Of a stretch of DNA of 64,000 nt, positions 61,158 to 64,000 are shown in pieces. Source of the DNA: Sepiola atlantica (taxonomy: Eukaryota > Mollusca > Cephalopoda > Sepiida > Sepiolidae); NCBI GenBank assembly GCA_963556195.1, contig CAUVYP010001198.1, positions 806,001-870,000 on the forward strand. Direction: 5' to 3'. The position numbers and the translations under genes are program-made. Position 1 is the first letter of the stretch, and every line of letters begins with the position of its first letter. Below the pieces are notes generated by a model. The model was not told where the DNA came from and ran no database searches. It saw only the letters and a list, made by a program, of their open reading frames with translations.

Positions 61158-64000
61158 CGTTTTAAAGTTGATAGCGCTTTTGTTTATAACTTTCACATTT
61201 ATTTGAATTGTGAAACGAAACTTTGTAGACAGTCGCGAAGACACATTTTCTACTGGTGTACCAAGTTTCAGAAGTGCAGCTCTTGTACTGCCGGAGATAT
61301 GTCGATACAAACTGAATACGCAAAACATCAACAAAATTAAGCGCGTTTTAAAGTTGATATCGCTTTTGTTTATAACTTCCACATTTATTCGAATTGTGCC
61401 ACGAAACTTTGCAGACAGTCGCGGAGACACATTTTCTACTGAAGTACCAAGTTTAAGAAGTGCAGCTCTTGTACTACCGGAGATATGTTGATACAAACTG
61501 AATACACAAAACATCGACAAAATTCAGCGCGTTTTAAAGTTGATATCGCTTTTGTTTATAACTTCCACATTTATTCGAATTGATCCACGAAACTTTGCAG
61601 ACCATCGCGGAGAGGCATTTACTACTGAAGTACCAAGTTTCAGAAGTGCAGCTCTTGTACTACCGGAGATATGTCGATACAAACTGAATACGCAAAACAT
61701 CAACAAAATTTAGCGCGTTTAAAAGTTGATAGCGCTTTTGTTTATAACTTCCACATTTATTCGAATTGTGAAACAAAACTTTGTAGACAGTCGCGGAGAC
61801 ACATTTTCCACTGAAGTACCAAGTTTCAGAAGTGCAGCTCTTGTACTACCGGAGATATGTCGATACAAACTGAATACGCAAAACATCTACAAAATTTAGC
61901 GCGTTTAAAAGTTGATAGCGCTTTTGTTTATAACTTTCAGATTTATGAGAATTGTGCCACGAAACTTTACAGACCATCGCGGAGAGGCATTTTCTACTGA
62001 AGTACCAAGTTTCAGAAGTGCCGCTTTTGTACTGCCAGAGATATGTCGATACAAACTGAATACGCAAAACATCTACAAAATTTAGCGCGTTTAAAAGTTG
62101 ATAGCGCTTTTGTTTATAACTTTCAGATTAATGAGAATTGTGCCACGAAACTTTACAGACCATCGCGGAGAGGCATTTTCTACTGAAGTACCAAGTTTCA
62201 GAAGTGCAGCTCTTGTACTGCCGGAGATGTGTCGATACAAACTGAATACGCAAAACATCTACAAAATTTAGTGCGTTTTTAAGTTGATATCGCTTTTGTT
62301 TATAACTTCCACATTTATTCGAATTGTGAAACGAAACTTTGAGACAGTCGCGGAGACACATTTTCTACTGAGGTACCAAGTTTAAGAAGTGCAGCTCTTG
62401 TACTACCAGAGATATGTCGATACAAACTGAATACGTAAAACATCTACAAAATTTAGCGCGTCATAAAGTTCATATCGCTTTTGTTTATAACTTTCAGATT
62501 TATTCGAATTGTGCCACGAAACTTTGCAGACCATCGCGGAGAGGCATTTTCTACTGAAGTACCAAGTTTCAGAAGTGCAGCTCTTGTACTGCCAGAGATA
62601 TGTCGATACAAACTGAATACCCAAAACATCTACAAAATTTAGCGCGTTTTAAAGTTGATATCGCTTTTGTTTATAACTTCCACATTTATTCGAATTGTGC
62701 CACGAAACTTTACAGACCATCGCGGGGACACATTTTCTAATGAAGTACCACGTTTCAGAAGTGCAGCTCTTGTACTGCCGGAGATATGTCGATACAAACT
62801 GAATACGCAAAACATCAACAAAATTTAGCGCGTTTTAAAGTTGATATCGCTTTTGTTTATAACTTCCACATTTGATCGAATTGTGCCACGAAACTTTACA
62901 GACCATCGCGGGGAAGCATTTTCTACTGGTGTACCAAGTTTCAGAAGTGCAGCTCTTGTACTGCCGGAGATATGTCGATACAAACTTAATACGCAAAACA
63001 TCGACAAAATTCAGCGCGTTTTAAAGTTGATATCGCTTTTGTTTATAACTTCCACATTTATTCGAATTGATCCACGAAACTTTGCAGACCATCGCGGAGA
63101 GGCATTTACTACTGAAGTACCAAGTTTCAGAAGTGCAGCTCTTGTACTACCGGAGATATGTCGATACAAACTGAATACGCAAAACATCAACAAAATTTAG
63201 CGCGTTTTAAAGTTGATTTCGCTTTTGTTTATAACTTCCACATTTATTCGAATTGTGAAACGAAACTTTGTAGACAGTCGCGGAGACACATTTTCTACTG
63301 AAGTACCAAGTTTCAGAAGTGCAGCTCTTGTACTACCGGAGATATGTCGATACAAACTGAATACGCAAAACATCAACAAAATTTAGCGCGTTTTAAAGTT
63401 GGTAGCGCTTTTGTTTATAACTTCCACATTTATTCGAATTGTGAAACGAAACTTTGTAGACAGTCGCGGAGACACATTTTCCACTGAAGTACCAAGTTTC
63501 AGAAGTGCAGCTCTTGTACTTCCGGAGATGTGTCGATACAAACTGAATACGCAAAACATCTACAAAATTTAGTGCGTTTTAAAGTTGATATCGCTTTTGT
63601 TTATAACTTCCACATTTATTCGAATTGTGAAACGAAACTTTGTAGACAGTCGCGGAGACACATTATCTACTGAAGTACAACGTTTCAGAATGGCAGCTCT
63701 TGTACTGCCGGAGATATGTCGATACAAACTGAATACGCAAAATATCTACAAAATTTAGCGCGTTTGAAAGTTGATAGCGCTTTTGTTTATAACTTTCAGA
63801 TTTATTCGAATTGTGCCACGAAACTTTACAGACCATCGCGGAGAGGCATTTTCTTCTGAAGTACCAAGTTTCAGAAGTGCAGCTCTTGTACTGCCAGAGA
63901 TATGTCGATACAAACTGAATACGCAAAACATCTGCAAAATTTAGCGCGTTTAAAAGTTGATAGCGCTTTTGTTTATAACTTTCAGATTTATGAGAATTGT
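61110..64000 (+). repeat. 3346-bp duplication, copy 2 (cut by the window edge)
   Basis: Matches 57764-60654 with no difference at the many sites I compared, including the shared 1-bp deletion near 62341. The window ends 54 bp into a monomer that starts at 63947, so the full length and any further copies lie outside. Confidence 0.9.

Larger units (their letters stand above)
1..64000 (+). repeat. 186-bp satellite DNA array spanning the whole window
   Basis: Seen directly: every part of the window is a variant of one 186-bp unit, always in the same orientation. Unit starts (the 'cgtttt' or 'cgttta' motif) were followed by hand from base 1 to 63947. The phase holds at multiples of 186 except at five 68-bp additions and seven 1-2 bp changes, giving 342 complete units and a 54-bp partial unit at the right edge. 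No stretch longer than a fraction of a unit lacks this repeat, so there is no intergenic or unique sequence to annotate. Known: tandem satellites of about 150-200 bp typify eukaryotic centromeric and heterochromatic DNA. Inferred: this is such a block. The family is not one I recognise, and centromere function cannot be shown from sequence alone. Confidence 0.98.

Noticed and set aside
1..64000. Dozens of open reading frames of 60-217 codons on both strands
   Set aside because: They all translate the same satellite in different frames, overlap each other on opposite strands, recur every 186 bp and end at common junction variants. Many need TTG or GTG starts. No domain, signal or codon bias is visible.
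1..64000. CRISPR array, because of the regular repetition
   Set aside because: The whole 186-bp period is repeated; there are no short repeats separated by unique spacers and no cas genes.
1..64000. Inversions of the array
   Set aside because: All unit starts I followed from 1 to 63947 are on the plus strand; no switch of orientation was seen.

Overview
The whole 64-kb window is one uninterrupted satellite DNA array. I see no real gene, RNA gene, transposon, CRISPR array or unique sequence in it. The monomer is 186 bp and about 39% GC (73 of 186 bases, counted by hand on one monomer). It runs head to tail in a single orientation. Taking the monomer start as the 'cgtttt' at base 1, I followed the phase by hand and counted 342 complete monomer starts plus a 54-bp partial monomer at the right edge. 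Five of those monomers carry an extra 68-bp piece. Only seven others depart from 186 bp, by 1-2 bases each.

Organism: megabase-style satellite of nucleosome-plus-linker length, with higher-order repeat (HOR) structure, points to a eukaryotic centromeric, pericentromeric or other heterochromatic block. The monomer keeps about 10 CpG dinucleotides, slightly more than its base composition predicts. That fits a genome without strong CpG methylation decay, such as many invertebrates. This is inference only; I do not recognise the satellite family and cannot name a species.

Layout. (A) 1-7998: 43 monomers without net indels, forming most of two copies of a 23-monomer (4278-bp) HOR with a nested 8-monomer (1488-bp) period. 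(B) 7999-13292: four tandem copies of a distinctive 1370-bp HOR made of one 254-bp composite monomer plus six normal ones. The composite arose by an internal 118-bp deletion fusing two monomer types. (B') 13293-18754: relatives of A and B mixed together, including a fifth composite at 15153 and, at 17825-18754, a version with a full-length monomer where the others have the composite. (C) 18755-64000: a complex array in which recognisable monomer blocks recur at 12, 14, 18, 19, 20, 25, 28, 29, 30, 34 or 35-monomer spacings. It ends in an apparently identical 3346-bp duplication cut by the window edge.

The monomers fall into two broad variant families, which alternate in fixed orders and so define the HORs. 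Several monomers are clean hybrids of two neighbours, each marking the loss of exactly one monomer. This is the signature of in-register unequal exchange or gene conversion. Each monomer also holds an imperfect hairpin (8-10 bp stem, 16-nt loop) and the palindrome ATTCGAAT. Many open frames exist on both strands only because 186 is divisible by three. They are not listed as genes.
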